NCBI GenBank assembly: GCA_001872735.1
Contig: MNWT01000019.1
Coordinates: 1 to 64,000, forward strand
From: Verrucomicrobia bacterium CG1_02_43_26
GTDB taxonomy: Bacteria; Verrucomicrobiota; Verrucomicrobiia; Opitutales; CG1-02-43-26
Direction of reading: 5' to 3'
Length of the DNA: 64,000 nucleotides
The position numbers and the translations under genes were made by a program. Position 1 is the stretch's first letter; each line of letters starts with the position of its first letter. Under the pieces are notes generated by a model. The model was not told the origin of the DNA. It ran no database searches and saw only the letters and a program-made list of their open reading frames with translations. Below are positions 18,246 to 27,259 of this stretch, piece after piece.

Positions 18246-19097
18246 ATGTCAGAGGGCTACCTTTCTCCTAGCATCACACAAGGCCTGCTTAAAAAACTTG
18301 GCCATACTCCCAAGCGCAAATTAGGGCAAAATTTCCTCATAGATGCCAATATTGTACAAAAATCCCTGGCGCTAGCAGATGTGCACGAGGGCGATAGCGT
18401 TGTAGAAATTGGCCCTGGCCTCGGCACCCTCACAGGTGCTTTATTAAATAAAGGTGCTCGTGTTTACGCAGTTGAGTATGATACTAGGCTCTACAATCAT
18501 TTAGAGGAATCTCTTTTACCAAAATACCCGGAATCCTTGTCACTTATCCACGAAGATGCTTTAAAGGCTCCATTGGCTAGCTTGCCACAAGAAACCGCAC
18601 TTTATAAAATCGTAGCCAATTTGCCTTACGCCATATCGACACCGTGGTTAGAGAAAGTGCTTTCCGAACCCAATTTGCCGCAGTGTATTGTCGTTATGTT
18701 ACAAAAGGAAGCGGCAGATCGCTTTACAGCGGAACCAGGCACAAAAAGCATGGGGGCTATCTCCATCTTTTTAAATACTGTTTATGAGCCTGTTGCTACC
18801 CACCCGGTCTCTCATAAATGTTTCTACCCCCAGCCGGATGTCGGTTCTGTATTACTGGCATTAAAGTTAAAAGAAAAACCGTTTATTTTTCATAAGGAAA
18901 CAAAGCAACTCATCCGAGCATTCTTCACGCAACGAAGAAAACAAATCGGTGCCCTTATCCGTCAACATAAGGACGTTCCTCAATTAAGGGATTGGCAGGA
19001 TTGGTTAGCAGCTAATAATTTAGCAGATAATCTTCGTTCCGAAGCGCTTCCTATAAAAGCTTGGCAGCAGTTGGATATAATCCTCTGCCAAAAATAA
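18246..19097 (+). CDS. rsmA: 16S rRNA dimethyladenosine transferase KsgA
   Basis: Dimethylates two adjacent adenines near the 3' end of 16S rRNA late in small-subunit assembly. The 283-residue protein shows RKLGQNFLIDANIVQKSL at the N-terminus, the SAM-binding VVEIGPGLGTLTGALL, and the catalytic NLPYAIST. The C-terminal domain has FFTQRRKQIGAL, typical of KsgA. It follows the M20 peptidase gene closely and is probably in the purH operon. Confidence 0.95.
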   Translation: MSEGYLSPSITQGLLKKLGHTPKRKLGQNFLIDANIVQKSLALADVHEGDSVVEIGPGLGTLTGALLNKGARVYAVEYDTRLYNHLEESLLPKYPESLSLIHEDALKAPLASLPQETALYKIVANLPYAISTPWLEKVLSEPNLPQCIVVMLQKEAADRFTAEPGTKSMGAISIFLNTVYEPVATHPVSHKCFYPQPDVGSVLLALKLKEKPFIFHKETKQLIRAFFTQRRKQIGALIRQHKDVPQLRDWQDWLAANNLADNLRSEALPIKAWQQLDIILCQK

Positions 19098-19158
19098 TCC
19101 CGTTTACAAAAAGCGATTAACGGGTACACTGGGTAATTGGTTTAACTCATTATTTTTT

Positions 19159-20403
19159 ATGAATACTGTCTTGTGGATATTTGTCGCCTTACTCGTTGCT
19201 AAACTCGGTACCGAGCTTTTTTTAGCAAAACTAAATGCAAACGCTGCCAGAAAGGCTAGGGGCCCAGTGCCGGATACGTTTTCTAGCTTTATCGACCAAA
19301 AAAAATACGACAAATCAATCGAGTATACCTTGGCCAAAAACACTTTCGGCCAAAAAGAAATGATCTATGATGCCGCTATCCTAGCCATTGTTGTCCTTTC
19401 TGGCATTTTACCTGTGCTCTATAATGCTGTTTCCGGGCTATTTGGCATGTCACTTTGGGCGCAATCAGCCACATTGATCACGGTTTTTTTAATCCTCAGT
19501 TTACCGAGCTTACCGTTTGAGTGGTATAACCAATTCAAGCTCGAGGAGCGTTTTGGCTTTAATAAATCTACTAAAAAATTGTGGATTACAGACAAGTTCA
19601 AAGGAATTGCATTATCGTATGTCCTAGGCGTTCCTATCATCTGGGTTCTATTGCGGTTCTTCCAAAGCTACCCGCAAACCTGGTGGCTGTGGGGTTTTCT
19701 GGCCATCTTCGCTTTCCAGATTTTAATGCTTCTGCTATACCCAAGGCTCATCTTGCCTTTATTTAATAAGCTCACCCCGCTGGAGGAAGGAGAAACTAGA
19801 GAGCGCCTTATGAACTTAGCTGACCGCGCTGGCTTTAAGGCTTCCACTATCGAGGTTATGGACGGCAGTAAGCGTTCCGGCCATTCCAATGCTTTTTTCA
19901 CAGGCTTTGGTCGTTTCCGTCACATTGTTTTGTTTGATACATTAATGAAGCAGCTTTCCATCTCTGAGCTCGAGTCTGTTTTAGCCCACGAAATCGGTCA
20001 TTATAAAATGGGGCACATTCCTAAGATGCTGGTTTTATCTGCCAGCTCATTGTTAATTACACTAGGGCTGATTGCGTTTCTGGTACAGCAAAACTGGTTC
20101 TACGAAAGCTTTGGTTTTGAAGCAGGCAACGGTATCGTCCCGGCTCTCCTTATATTCTCTTTGGTGAGCGGCCTGTTCACCTTTTGGCTCAAACCGTTTA
20201 TGAGCATGTGGTCTCGTAAACATGAGTACGAAGCGGACGCGTTTGCTAAAAACATTATGGGAGGAGCAGATGACATGGTAAACAGTCTCCACAAACTGCA
20301 TACAGAAAACCTCAGTAACCTCACGCCGCACCCACTTTTCAGCAAGTTTTATTATTCTCACCCAACACTCATAGAACGCGAGAAAGCGCTTTTAGCAGAA
20401 TAA
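19159..20403 (+). CDS. M48-family membrane metallopeptidase (Ste24/CAAX protease-like)
   Basis: A 414-residue inner-membrane zinc protease. At least six hydrophobic segments surround the catalytic motif LAHEIGHYKMGH (HEIGH), with the third zinc ligand in the downstream glutamate stretch RKHEYEADAFAKNI. The N-terminal region with LEERFGFNKST and the preceding helices match the Ste24-type peptidase_M48_N domain rather than HtpX. In bacteria such enzymes probably act in membrane protein quality control; no prenylated substrate is expected. The downstream EEP-fold gene starts 12 bases later. Confidence 0.9.
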   Translation: MNTVLWIFVALLVAKLGTELFLAKLNANAARKARGPVPDTFSSFIDQKKYDKSIEYTLAKNTFGQKEMIYDAAILAIVVLSGILPVLYNAVSGLFGMSLWAQSATLITVFLILSLPSLPFEWYNQFKLEERFGFNKSTKKLWITDKFKGIALSYVLGVPIIWVLLRFFQSYPQTWWLWGFLAIFAFQILMLLLYPRLILPLFNKLTPLEEGETRERLMNLADRAGFKASTIEVMDGSKRSGHSNAFFTGFGRFRHIVLFDTLMKQLSISELESVLAHEIGHYKMGHIPKMLVLSASSLLITLGLIAFLVQQNWFYESFGFEAGNGIVPALLIFSLVSGLFTFWLKPFMSMWSRKHEYEADAFAKNIMGGADDMVNSLHKLHTENLSNLTPHPLFSKFYYSHPTLIEREKALLAE

Positions 20404-20414
20404 GGATTATTGCC

Positions 20415-21347
20415 ATGAAACATTACCCCAAACACCTCGTTATTTCCCTGCTGTTCTTATTGCCTCAAGCACACACGCTCTTTGCAGAAACAGTCCGCCT
20501 GGCTACTTACAATGTTCAAAACTACTTGATAACAAGCCGAATGGTCGATGGGGTGTACCGTCAGGATTATCCGAAGCCGGAGGCTGAAAAAACGGCTCTT
20601 AGGGCGATTATAAAACGCGTTAACCCGGATGTTCTCGCACTTCAAGAAATGGGCAGTAAATCCTTTCTCTTAGAACTGCAACAGGATCTTGAAATCGATG
20701 GGGTCAATTACCCGCATTATGCTGTTTTGGAAGAAGACCCTGCTGGCCGCTATCTTGCTGTTTTGTCTAAAATTCCTTTCAATCACATTATCAAACATCA
20801 AAATATCGACTTTAAGTATCAAAACAAAGAGGCCGAAGTAAAAAGGGGTCTTTTGGAAGTTACTTTTTTGGATAACAATGATCAGGAATGGGGGCTCTTC
20901 GTTCTCCACCTCAAAAGCCGTTGGGAAAAAAATGATAAGGATCATCAGCATAACAAATTTCGCGCAAAGGAGGCCGCCGCCATCCGTAATCGTATACGAG
21001 AGCATTATCCTAAGTTAGAGCAGGGTAGGTTTGTGGTTCTGGGAGATTTTAATGATCATAAAAAAAGCAAAGCCCTCACGCGTTTCTTAAAAATAGGAAA
21101 TCAACCTTACCTGCACCGCTTGATAGCACGCGACTCACGTAACGAGCTTTGGACATATTTCTACGACCGCGAAGCACGTTACGAAACGATAGACTTTATG
21201 CTCGTCTCCCCTGAATTACACACGCTTCTACCAAATCTTTCCGCTAACATAGCAGATACTCCGGATGCTTTAATCGCTAGCGATCACCGCATGCTTTATG
21301 TCGATCTCGAATTCCCGGATATTCCACAAGCTCAGCCCGCTCAATAA
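20415..21347 (+). CDS. Secreted endonuclease/exonuclease/phosphatase-fold protein
   Basis: A 310-residue protein with an N-terminal signal peptide (LVISLLFLLPQAHTLFA) and an EEP-fold catalytic domain. The usual signature blocks are present: RLATYNVQNYL, the metal glutamate in LALQEMGS, LHLKSRW, VVLGDFNDHK, the RYETIDFMLVSPE block and the final ASDHRMLYVDL histidine. Members cleave nucleic acid or phosphoesters; the substrate here is unknown, and export points to a periplasmic or extracellular target. A bidirectional terminator follows. Confidence 0.85.
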   Translation: MKHYPKHLVISLLFLLPQAHTLFAETVRLATYNVQNYLITSRMVDGVYRQDYPKPEAEKTALRAIIKRVNPDVLALQEMGSKSFLLELQQDLEIDGVNYPHYAVLEEDPAGRYLAVLSKIPFNHIIKHQNIDFKYQNKEAEVKRGLLEVTFLDNNDQEWGLFVLHLKSRWEKNDKDHQHNKFRAKEAAAIRNRIREHYPKLEQGRFVVLGDFNDHKKSKALTRFLKIGNQPYLHRLIARDSRNELWTYFYDREARYETIDFMLVSPELHTLLPNLSANIADTPDALIASDHRMLYVDLEFPDIPQAQPAQ

Positions 21348-21360
21348 ATAGATAATAAAA

Positions 21361-21387
21361 AAGACGCGCTCAAAACGAACGCGTCTT
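21361..21387. terminator. Bidirectional intrinsic terminator
   Basis: AAGACGCG (21361-21368) pairs with CGCGTCTT (21380-21387) around an 11-base loop. A-rich DNA precedes it and T-rich DNA follows, so it can stop both the plus-strand EEP gene and the convergent lipoprotein gene. Confidence 0.75.
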
Positions 21388-21413
21388 AGTTTATTAAAAG
21401 CTTCTCTAGAAAC

Positions 21414-22373
21414 TTACAGAATTTCCTGAGGAACGTAATCCATTTCCATGTCTTCGTTAAACTGCTCGGGCACATAGTTATCGGCTACAGTTACAGGAAC
21501 AACAGTTTCTTTAAATCCTGGAGCTGTGATAAAGAGCTTTCCTGCTCCAGCTTCACCGCCTTCGATGGTTGCGCTCACTGTTCTGGCACCTTCAGGGATG
21601 ATCACTTCTTGCATAATCACGCTGTCGGGCACATCTGTTGTCACATCAATCATCAAGCCGCGCTTGGGTGCATCGTGGTCGATTTGGAAAAGCAAAATCA
21701 TTTTTTCACCTTGTGCCACTTCAACTTTCTTTTGGTTCACTTGAATGCTGGAAGGGTCAATTCTTAGCGAACCAATGTGCATATTTCCTGTTCCGGAAAT
21801 CAGGCTAACAGGATATGACTGATTGGCTTCAAGTGAAGGTACGATAAACATTAATGAATTGGGTGAGGTAAAGAAAGTGTCTGCCTCAACACCATTAATC
21901 GCAATCTTGTCGAACTCGGTAAAACCACGCCCCACAATAGAAATACGAGCACCAACAGGAGCACGAGAGGTGTCCATGGTTATAACATAGCGGTTAATAA
22001 GCTGCATTTCATACAACTCACTCTTTAATTCCTTTGGCTTGGATTTGCTTCCGTAGAGCACGTCATAATTTATTAAATAGTAATATTTCGCTTCGTTTTG
22101 ATCCTCCGGCATATCATACTCGTAAACATAAATATTACGAGAACCTGGTTTTAAACTCATCGGGTGCTCCTGGCCATCAATGACAATCCTGGATTCCACA
22201 GTCGGGCGTATAACATCCGCGTCAGGTATGTGCGTAGACATACTCATAGCATAAATCCCGGACGGATTTTGTGGTACTTGCTTTGGTGTAAGGTTGGAAA
22301 CAGTTGTGCCACAACCTGCCAACAAACCCACTGTTGCAAAGAGGGGTAAATTAAGAAATGACTTCCTTTTCAT
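21414..22373 (-). CDS. Lipoprotein with a possible IPT/TIG-like domain
   Basis: A 319-residue lipoprotein. The signal peptide ends in the lipobox LLAGC with the acylated cysteine at residue 21. The mature part is beta-rich: residues about 165-230 contain APVGARISIVGRGFTEFDKI, resembling an IPT/TIG immunoglobulin-like fold, and a second beta-sandwich near the C-terminus has VTTDVPDSVIMQEVIIPEGA, similar to bacterial Ig-like or Calx-beta repeats. It probably lies on the periplasmic or outer face of the outer membrane. I chose the start at 22373 because it gives a standard signal; an ATG 12 bases upstream adds four residues. Function is unknown. It diverges from hemW. Confidence 0.75.
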   Translation of the reverse strand: MKRKSFLNLPLFATVGLLAGCGTTVSNLTPKQVPQNPSGIYAMSMSTHIPDADVIRPTVESRIVIDGQEHPMSLKPGSRNIYVYEYDMPEDQNEAKYYYLINYDVLYGSKSKPKELKSELYEMQLINRYVITMDTSRAPVGARISIVGRGFTEFDKIAINGVEADTFFTSPNSLMFIVPSLEANQSYPVSLISGTGNMHIGSLRIDPSSIQVNQKKVEVAQGEKMILLFQIDHDAPKRGLMIDVTTDVPDSVIMQEVIIPEGARTVSATIEGGEAGAGKLFITAPGFKETVVPVTVADNYVPEQFNEDMEMDYVPQEIL

Positions 22374-22408
22374 GATTTTTAGCATAGTATTGTTATTAAC
22401 ATTTTTAA

Positions 22409-23569
22409 ATGACAGCGCAAGATCAAGTATTACAAAAAACTACGCTGGGTGTCTACACCCATGTTCCTTTTTGTGCCTCAACCTGCGATTTTTGCGCCTT
22501 CTACCAAAAGCAGCCCAATCGCGAGGAAATTAAACGCTATCTGCAGGGCATTCAAACCGAGTCCGATCTTTTTCTCAAAAACATCCCCGTAGATACCATC
22601 TTCTGGGGTGGGGGAACACCCGGCCTCCTCATGCCGAAGGACTTAGATGCCCTCGGCCAATCCATACTTAAAAACATTACAAACCGCCCCACGGAATGGA
22701 CCATTGAGATGGCTCCTTCCACTGTAAAACCTGAAAAGCTAAAGGTACTCAAGGACCTAGGGGTCACCCGCATCTCCATGGGCGTACAAAGTTTTAATGC
22801 AAAAACCCTCGAAGGCCTAGGCCGTTTGCATTCCCCTAAGCAAGTCTACAAGGCTTGGGACTACATACAAGAAGCAGGCTTCCAGAATACTAACCTGGAC
22901 CTCATTTTCGCCATCCCTGGGCAAAGCATCACGGAATGGCTTACCGACCTAAACGAAGCCATACGACTTTCCCCAGCTCATATTTCCACCTACTGCCTGA
23001 CATTTGAAGAGGATACCAAGCTCTACGTAAAGCTCTCCCAAGGTAAAATAAAGCGCGATATCGACCAAGAAGCCAACCTCTACGAACGTACCTGGGACGT
23101 TTTAGAAAACAACGGTTACCGCCAATACGAGATTTCAAATTTCGCCAAGCCAAGCCAAGAATGCCAACACAACGTCCACACCTGGCAAATGCACGAATGG
23201 ATTGGCATAGGCCCCTCCGCCAGCTCTCAATATCACAATAAGCGTTTTACAAACCCGGCCTCAATAGAAGAGTGGCTAAAAGGCATCGAAACGGGTAACC
23301 AAGCCTACATAGACACCGAAACCCTCACCGAAAATACCCTTGCGCTAGACTCTCTGATCTTCGGCCTCCGCATGAATACCGGAGTAAACCTTCCCGTGCT
23401 TCAGCAACGTTTCCCTCATTTCAATTGGCAACAATTAGATCATATCATACAAACCCTCACCGAATCCGAGCATTGCAACCTTACTCAAGAGAGCATTCTA
23501 AAACTCACCTCCACCGGCCGCCTCATGGCCGATTCTATTGCCAAGTATTTGATGGAAGAAATTGAGTAA
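22409..23569 (+). CDS. hemW: HemW-type radical SAM protein (heme chaperone/CPO-like)
   Basis: A 386-residue radical SAM protein. The cluster motif CxxxCxxC is in YTHVPFCASTCDFCAF, followed by FWGGGTPGLL and the MAPSTVKPEKLK and RISMGVQSFN blocks of the HemN/HemW family. The length and absence of an N-terminal extension fit HemW, which inserts heme into respiratory proteins, rather than the longer oxygen-independent coproporphyrinogen oxidase HemN. The coding strand is markedly C-rich at third codon positions compared with genes beyond 41 kb. Confidence 0.88.
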   Translation: MTAQDQVLQKTTLGVYTHVPFCASTCDFCAFYQKQPNREEIKRYLQGIQTESDLFLKNIPVDTIFWGGGTPGLLMPKDLDALGQSILKNITNRPTEWTIEMAPSTVKPEKLKVLKDLGVTRISMGVQSFNAKTLEGLGRLHSPKQVYKAWDYIQEAGFQNTNLDLIFAIPGQSITEWLTDLNEAIRLSPAHISTYCLTFEEDTKLYVKLSQGKIKRDIDQEANLYERTWDVLENNGYRQYEISNFAKPSQECQHNVHTWQMHEWIGIGPSASSQYHNKRFTNPASIEEWLKGIETGNQAYIDTETLTENTLALDSLIFGLRMNTGVNLPVLQQRFPHFNWQQLDHIIQTLTESEHCNLTQESILKLTSTGRLMADSIAKYLMEEIE

Positions 23570-23652
23570 GTAGATTGTTTTTGTAAAAATATTTTAGACA
23601 TATTTAGATCTGTAGTATCAATACCGTTAAGATTTTATTTTGAGAGTAAATA

Positions 23653-23681
23653 TTGACACTTAATACCAAAAGTGTCATTAT
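23653..23681 (+). promoter_or_regulatory. Sigma70 promoter with an inverted repeat in its spacer
   Basis: TTGACA (23653-23658) is followed after 17 bases by CATTAT (23676-23681), a good housekeeping promoter for the ankyrin gene. An inverted repeat, GACACTT (23655-23661) and AAGTGTC (23670-23676), overlaps the -35 box and the spacer, which is where a repressor dimer could sit. The operator role is inference. Confidence 0.55.
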
Positions 23682-23702
23682 TCCACGAAATATATCTAAA
23701 AC

Positions 23703-25547
23703 ATGTATAATTCATTGAATATCAGAAATAGTAACGATCTTAGTAGTAACAGCCAATTGGTTACAGAAACCGTGAGGTGTCACAGCTACCCGCTCAAACT
23801 AAGGTTGTCTAAAAATTCTAAAATTAAAAATTACTCCAAAAAAGAGATAGAAAAATTTGAAAATAAAGGTCTGCTCAATCGAAACGTAAGCATAATCAAG
23901 GAGCAATCCATTTCCCAACAAGAGGTCACCAATCCACAATCTAAAACATACGAACTCCTCTTAGATTATATCATGGGAGACGCTGAAATAGCCAAGGAGG
24001 ATATCGTTCGGGAGCTTATTAAGCACTTTGATAATATCGATCTTCTTAAATCAAAGGACTACCAAGGCCACAATCCGCTTCACTGGGCTGCCGAAATTAA
24101 CTCAAGCAAAGCTTGGATCATTTTTCGTAATATCCTAGATCAAGCAAAATCTCCTGCTCCGCTCCGTGAACAAAACCATTTTGAGGAAACCCCTTGGGAT
24201 ATCGTCCTTCAATCCACCGACCTCGAGTTCTTGGGAGATGTCCTCTTGGATGAACTCGCTCGCAACCCAAACTCCGCTATCATCAATAACCTCATCAAGC
24301 AGGATGGTTGCGAGATTAAAGATTATAAAAATAACGTAGAGTTTGTCTTTAAATACATAGAGCATCGTGCCGTTTTAGACGGAAATATATCAGTTATTAA
24401 AGACTGCCGGGATGAAGCTTATCAGAATTGGAAATTGCTCAAGGAGAATAAGGAGGCCGGCTGTGATGCTTTTATAAATAGTGCTGAATATAGGTCTATC
24501 CTAAAAGGATTTTTTGAATCTGACGAAACCAACGTGTTAGCACAACACTCGACTATCTCGATAAAAGAGCATATCCAAAAAGCACTAAATAACCCCAATT
24601 ATACCGTAGGAGATGAATCGCTATCGAACCTCATCAACCATTTCCGCGAAGAGTATTCTGATTGGAGAGCCTATAAGCTCAATGACACGAAGGATTCCTA
24701 CCAAATTGAGTATTTCATGCGCACGCCGGAATACCTCTCTTTGTTAAATAAAGTCATTACAGGAGGAAATGTCCTTGCCTTGAATTGTCTGAATAAAACA
24801 AGCAATCGTTGTTCTATCAAAGAACTCCTGGAGGATAAGTACACTGATCAAGCTGGTGTTAAATCCTGCGAGCTGTCGCTGTTTAAGCAAACAGAGGTTT
24901 ATCGTTGCTTTATTGACCTAGGGTATGGGCACAATGATATTCTCAAGTTGGCAGAAAAGCATGTATTCGACATAGCGAGATCGGGTGCTCTGACAAATGT
25001 AACTAATCTCTTCATTGAAAAATTTGGGTATAAATTTAAGCAAATTGAGACGTTTATTTCCGTAGTAGATAATGACGGGCTTACGCCATTATATGTCGCA
25101 GAGATGGCAGGACACTTAGCTACATTCATCACTGGTCTCAAGTTAGAGGTTGATCCAATATTTAAATTAATTTCCAAGAAGCTTTGGTCTGGCGGGACAA
25201 TTTTACATAATGCGGCGAGAAATGGGCACTTGGGTTCGGTCATCATCAGTCTCAAAAAAGTGGGTTTTGAATTCAAGCAATTACATTCATTGCTTTCCCT
25301 ATTGGAAATTATGGAAACCCCAATGCACCTCTTGGCTAAGAACGAGGAGGAGCTGAAAAAGTTTATTATTGAATGCAAAGAAGCAGACTTCTCGATTGAA
25401 GAAATGTTTGAATTGCTTTCCGTGAAGGATATGTTTGGCCAGACACCCTTCCATAATCAAGCAAACAATGGGGAATCAACCAATCAACTAGAAGAAGACC
25501 GTTTCTTAAAGCAGCAACTCGGTCTTTTGTTTTCCAACTTGGTATAA
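23703..25547 (+). CDS. Ankyrin-repeat protein, putative host-directed effector
   Basis: A 614-residue soluble protein without signal peptide. Ankyrin-type repeats are visible near residues 119-150 (YQGHNPLHWAAEINSSKAW), 456-485 (DGLTPLYVAEMAGHLATF), 497-520 (GGTILHNAARNGHLGSVIIS), 537-560 (METPMHLLAKN) and 575-590 (FGQTPFHNQANNGES). The intervening 300 residues are helical and unrecognised. Ankyrin repeats bind proteins, and in host-associated bacteria such genes often encode secreted effectors; here that is inference. The gene has its own promoter and no Shine-Dalgarno sequence. Its AT-rich base composition differs from the preceding hemW. Confidence 0.8.
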   Translation: MYNSLNIRNSNDLSSNSQLVTETVRCHSYPLKLRLSKNSKIKNYSKKEIEKFENKGLLNRNVSIIKEQSISQQEVTNPQSKTYELLLDYIMGDAEIAKEDIVRELIKHFDNIDLLKSKDYQGHNPLHWAAEINSSKAWIIFRNILDQAKSPAPLREQNHFEETPWDIVLQSTDLEFLGDVLLDELARNPNSAIINNLIKQDGCEIKDYKNNVEFVFKYIEHRAVLDGNISVIKDCRDEAYQNWKLLKENKEAGCDAFINSAEYRSILKGFFESDETNVLAQHSTISIKEHIQKALNNPNYTVGDESLSNLINHFREEYSDWRAYKLNDTKDSYQIEYFMRTPEYLSLLNKVITGGNVLALNCLNKTSNRCSIKELLEDKYTDQAGVKSCELSLFKQTEVYRCFIDLGYGHNDILKLAEKHVFDIARSGALTNVTNLFIEKFGYKFKQIETFISVVDNDGLTPLYVAEMAGHLATFITGLKLEVDPIFKLISKKLWSGGTILHNAARNGHLGSVIISLKKVGFEFKQLHSLLSLLEIMETPMHLLAKNEEELKKFIIECKEADFSIEEMFELLSVKDMFGQTPFHNQANNGESTNQLEEDRFLKQQLGLLFSNLV

Positions 25548-25551
25548 TGTT

Positions 25552-25571
25552 TGAGAACCATTAGGTTCTCA
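25552..25571. terminator. Possible hairpin terminator between convergent genes
   Basis: TGAGAACC (25552-25559) pairs with GGTTCTCA (25564-25571) around a 4-base loop, just after the ankyrin gene stop. No T-run follows on either strand, so it may only be a transcript-stabilising hairpin. Confidence 0.35.
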
Positions 25572-25669
25572 TCCAAAACTTCGGTACCTCAATCTCGTTT
25601 GGGATGCCTACTGTCCTAGGCACTTATACTTGTGTACTCAATTGAATCCACAAACTATACAATACACTA

Positions 25670-26926
25670 TTACCTCTCAAACTTCTTAAACACCAGCGCT
25701 GCGTTATGGCCGCCGAAACCGAGGTTATCGGATATCGCCACCTTCACATCGCGTTTCACAGACTTGTTTGGCACGTAATTAAGATCGCACTCAGGATCAG
25801 GATTACTGTAATTGATGGTAGGGGGAACATCACCTGTCTGAATCGCCATTGCGCAAGCAGCAGCTTCAATACCACCAGCAGCACCTAACAAATGTCCTGT
25901 CATAGACTTTGTGGAGCTGATCAATATATCCCGGGCTTTCTCTTCACCGAATGTCTTCTTAATCGCAAGTGTCTCAAACTTGTCATTATAAGGAGTAGAA
26001 GTACCATGGGCGTTGATATAGTCAACATCCTTGGCATCGACATCTCCATGTTTCATCGCAAGTTGTAAACATTTAGCCAGTCCCTTTCCTTCAGGATCCG
26101 GGCTGGTAATATGATACGCGTCACAGGTTGCACCATATCCTACAAGCTCACAATAAATGTGGGCTCCACGGGCTTCTGCATGCTCCAAGGTTTCTAAAAG
26201 AAGAACACCGGCACCTTCACCCATTACAAAACCATCTCTTGTGGCATCAAACGGCCTGCTCGAAGTATCGGGATTGTCATTATAAGACGTACTCATCGCC
26301 TTCATCGCGCAAAAACCGGCAAATCCGAGTTGCGTAATAGCAGCTTCACTGCCACCGGCCAGCATCACATCAACATCCCCGCTGCGCAGAAACTTTAATG
26401 CCTCGCCAATAGCGTGTGTACCTCCAGCACAAGCACTGACAACCGAAAAATTCGGTCCTCTCGCACCCATCTCTATCGCAACCACACCAGATGCAATGTT
26501 TGCAATCAAACAAGGAATCATGAACGGGGATACCCGCCTGGGCCCACGTTCAAATAATGTCCTGGATTGCTTTTCAATCGTACCCAAGCCACCAATGCCA
26601 GAACTAACAAGAACCCCGAAACGCTCAGGATCAACACTGGTCTTGTCTAGTTTCCCATCAGTCATCGCAAGCTTTGCAGCCGCCACCGCAAAATGCGTAT
26701 AGCGGTCATTGCGTTTGACCTCTTTGGGATCCATATATTGCGCTGGATCAAAATCGTTTACTTCGGATGCAACCCGGCATGGGTAATCTGACGCATCAAA
26801 TTGCGTCACACTACCTATACCAGATTTTCCTTTTACTAAACTATCCCAGTAAGCATCAATACCTATTCCAATGGACGTTAGGACACCAATGCCAGTCACC
26901 ACTATTCTTTGTTTTTCAGGCAACAC
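25670..26926 (-). CDS. fabF: 3-oxoacyl-[ACP] synthase II
   Basis: Elongates acyl chains by condensing malonyl-ACP with acyl-ACP in type II fatty acid synthesis. The 418-residue thiolase-fold enzyme has the catalytic cysteine in VVSACAGGTHAIGEAL and two histidines in NAHGTSTPYND and SMTGHLLGAAG, the C-H-H triad of condensing enzymes. GFGGHNAALVFKKF is the standard C-terminus. It is the last gene of a fabG-acpP-fabF run on the minus strand, 22 bases after acpP. Confidence 0.97.
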   Translation of the reverse strand: MLPEKQRIVVTGIGVLTSIGIGIDAYWDSLVKGKSGIGSVTQFDASDYPCRVASEVNDFDPAQYMDPKEVKRNDRYTHFAVAAAKLAMTDGKLDKTSVDPERFGVLVSSGIGGLGTIEKQSRTLFERGPRRVSPFMIPCLIANIASGVVAIEMGARGPNFSVVSACAGGTHAIGEALKFLRSGDVDVMLAGGSEAAITQLGFAGFCAMKAMSTSYNDNPDTSSRPFDATRDGFVMGEGAGVLLLETLEHAEARGAHIYCELVGYGATCDAYHITSPDPEGKGLAKCLQLAMKHGDVDAKDVDYINAHGTSTPYNDKFETLAIKKTFGEEKARDILISSTKSMTGHLLGAAGGIEAAACAMAIQTGDVPPTINYSNPDPECDLNYVPNKSVKRDVKVAISDNLGFGGHNAALVFKKFER

Positions 26927-26948
26927 AGGTCAAATTCTTATAAATTAA

Positions 26949-27212
26949 TTAAGCTTTTGTAGATGCTTTTTCATTGATGTACGTAACAACGTCACCAACG
27001 GTCTGCAACTTCTCAGCGTCACTCTCAGGAATTTCGCCTTGAATTTCGTCTTTGAACTCTTCCTCAAAAGCCATAACGAGCTCTACTGTGTCTAAAGAAT
27101 CCGCACCCAGGTCATCCAAAAAGGAAGCTGCAGGAACGACTTGTTCTTCATTCACATTGAGCTGATTCACAATGATTTCTTTTACTCTATCTTCTATGCT
27201 TTTATTTGACAT
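26949..27212 (-). CDS. acpP: Acyl carrier protein
   Basis: An 87-residue acidic protein that carries growing acyl chains on phosphopantetheine. The attachment serine is in [18 protein letters not shown]. The start at 27212 ([14 protein letters not shown]) gives the usual ACP length; an upstream TTG at 27218 adds two residues. The C-terminus ends in a short basic tail. It lies between fabG and fabF. Confidence 0.97.
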   Translation of the reverse strand: MSNKSIEDRVKEIIVNQLNVNEEQVVPAASFLDDLGADSLDTVELVMAFEEEFKDEIQGEIPESDAEKLQTVGDVVTYINEKASTKA

Positions 27213-27259
27213 AACCAATTTATTGTTTGATTAGAAATTTTTTTTCACTTAAATATCTA

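Noticed and set aside
19098-19130. CCCGTT...AACGGG inverted repeat after rsmA
   Set aside because: Six pairs with a long loop and no T-run; probably chance.
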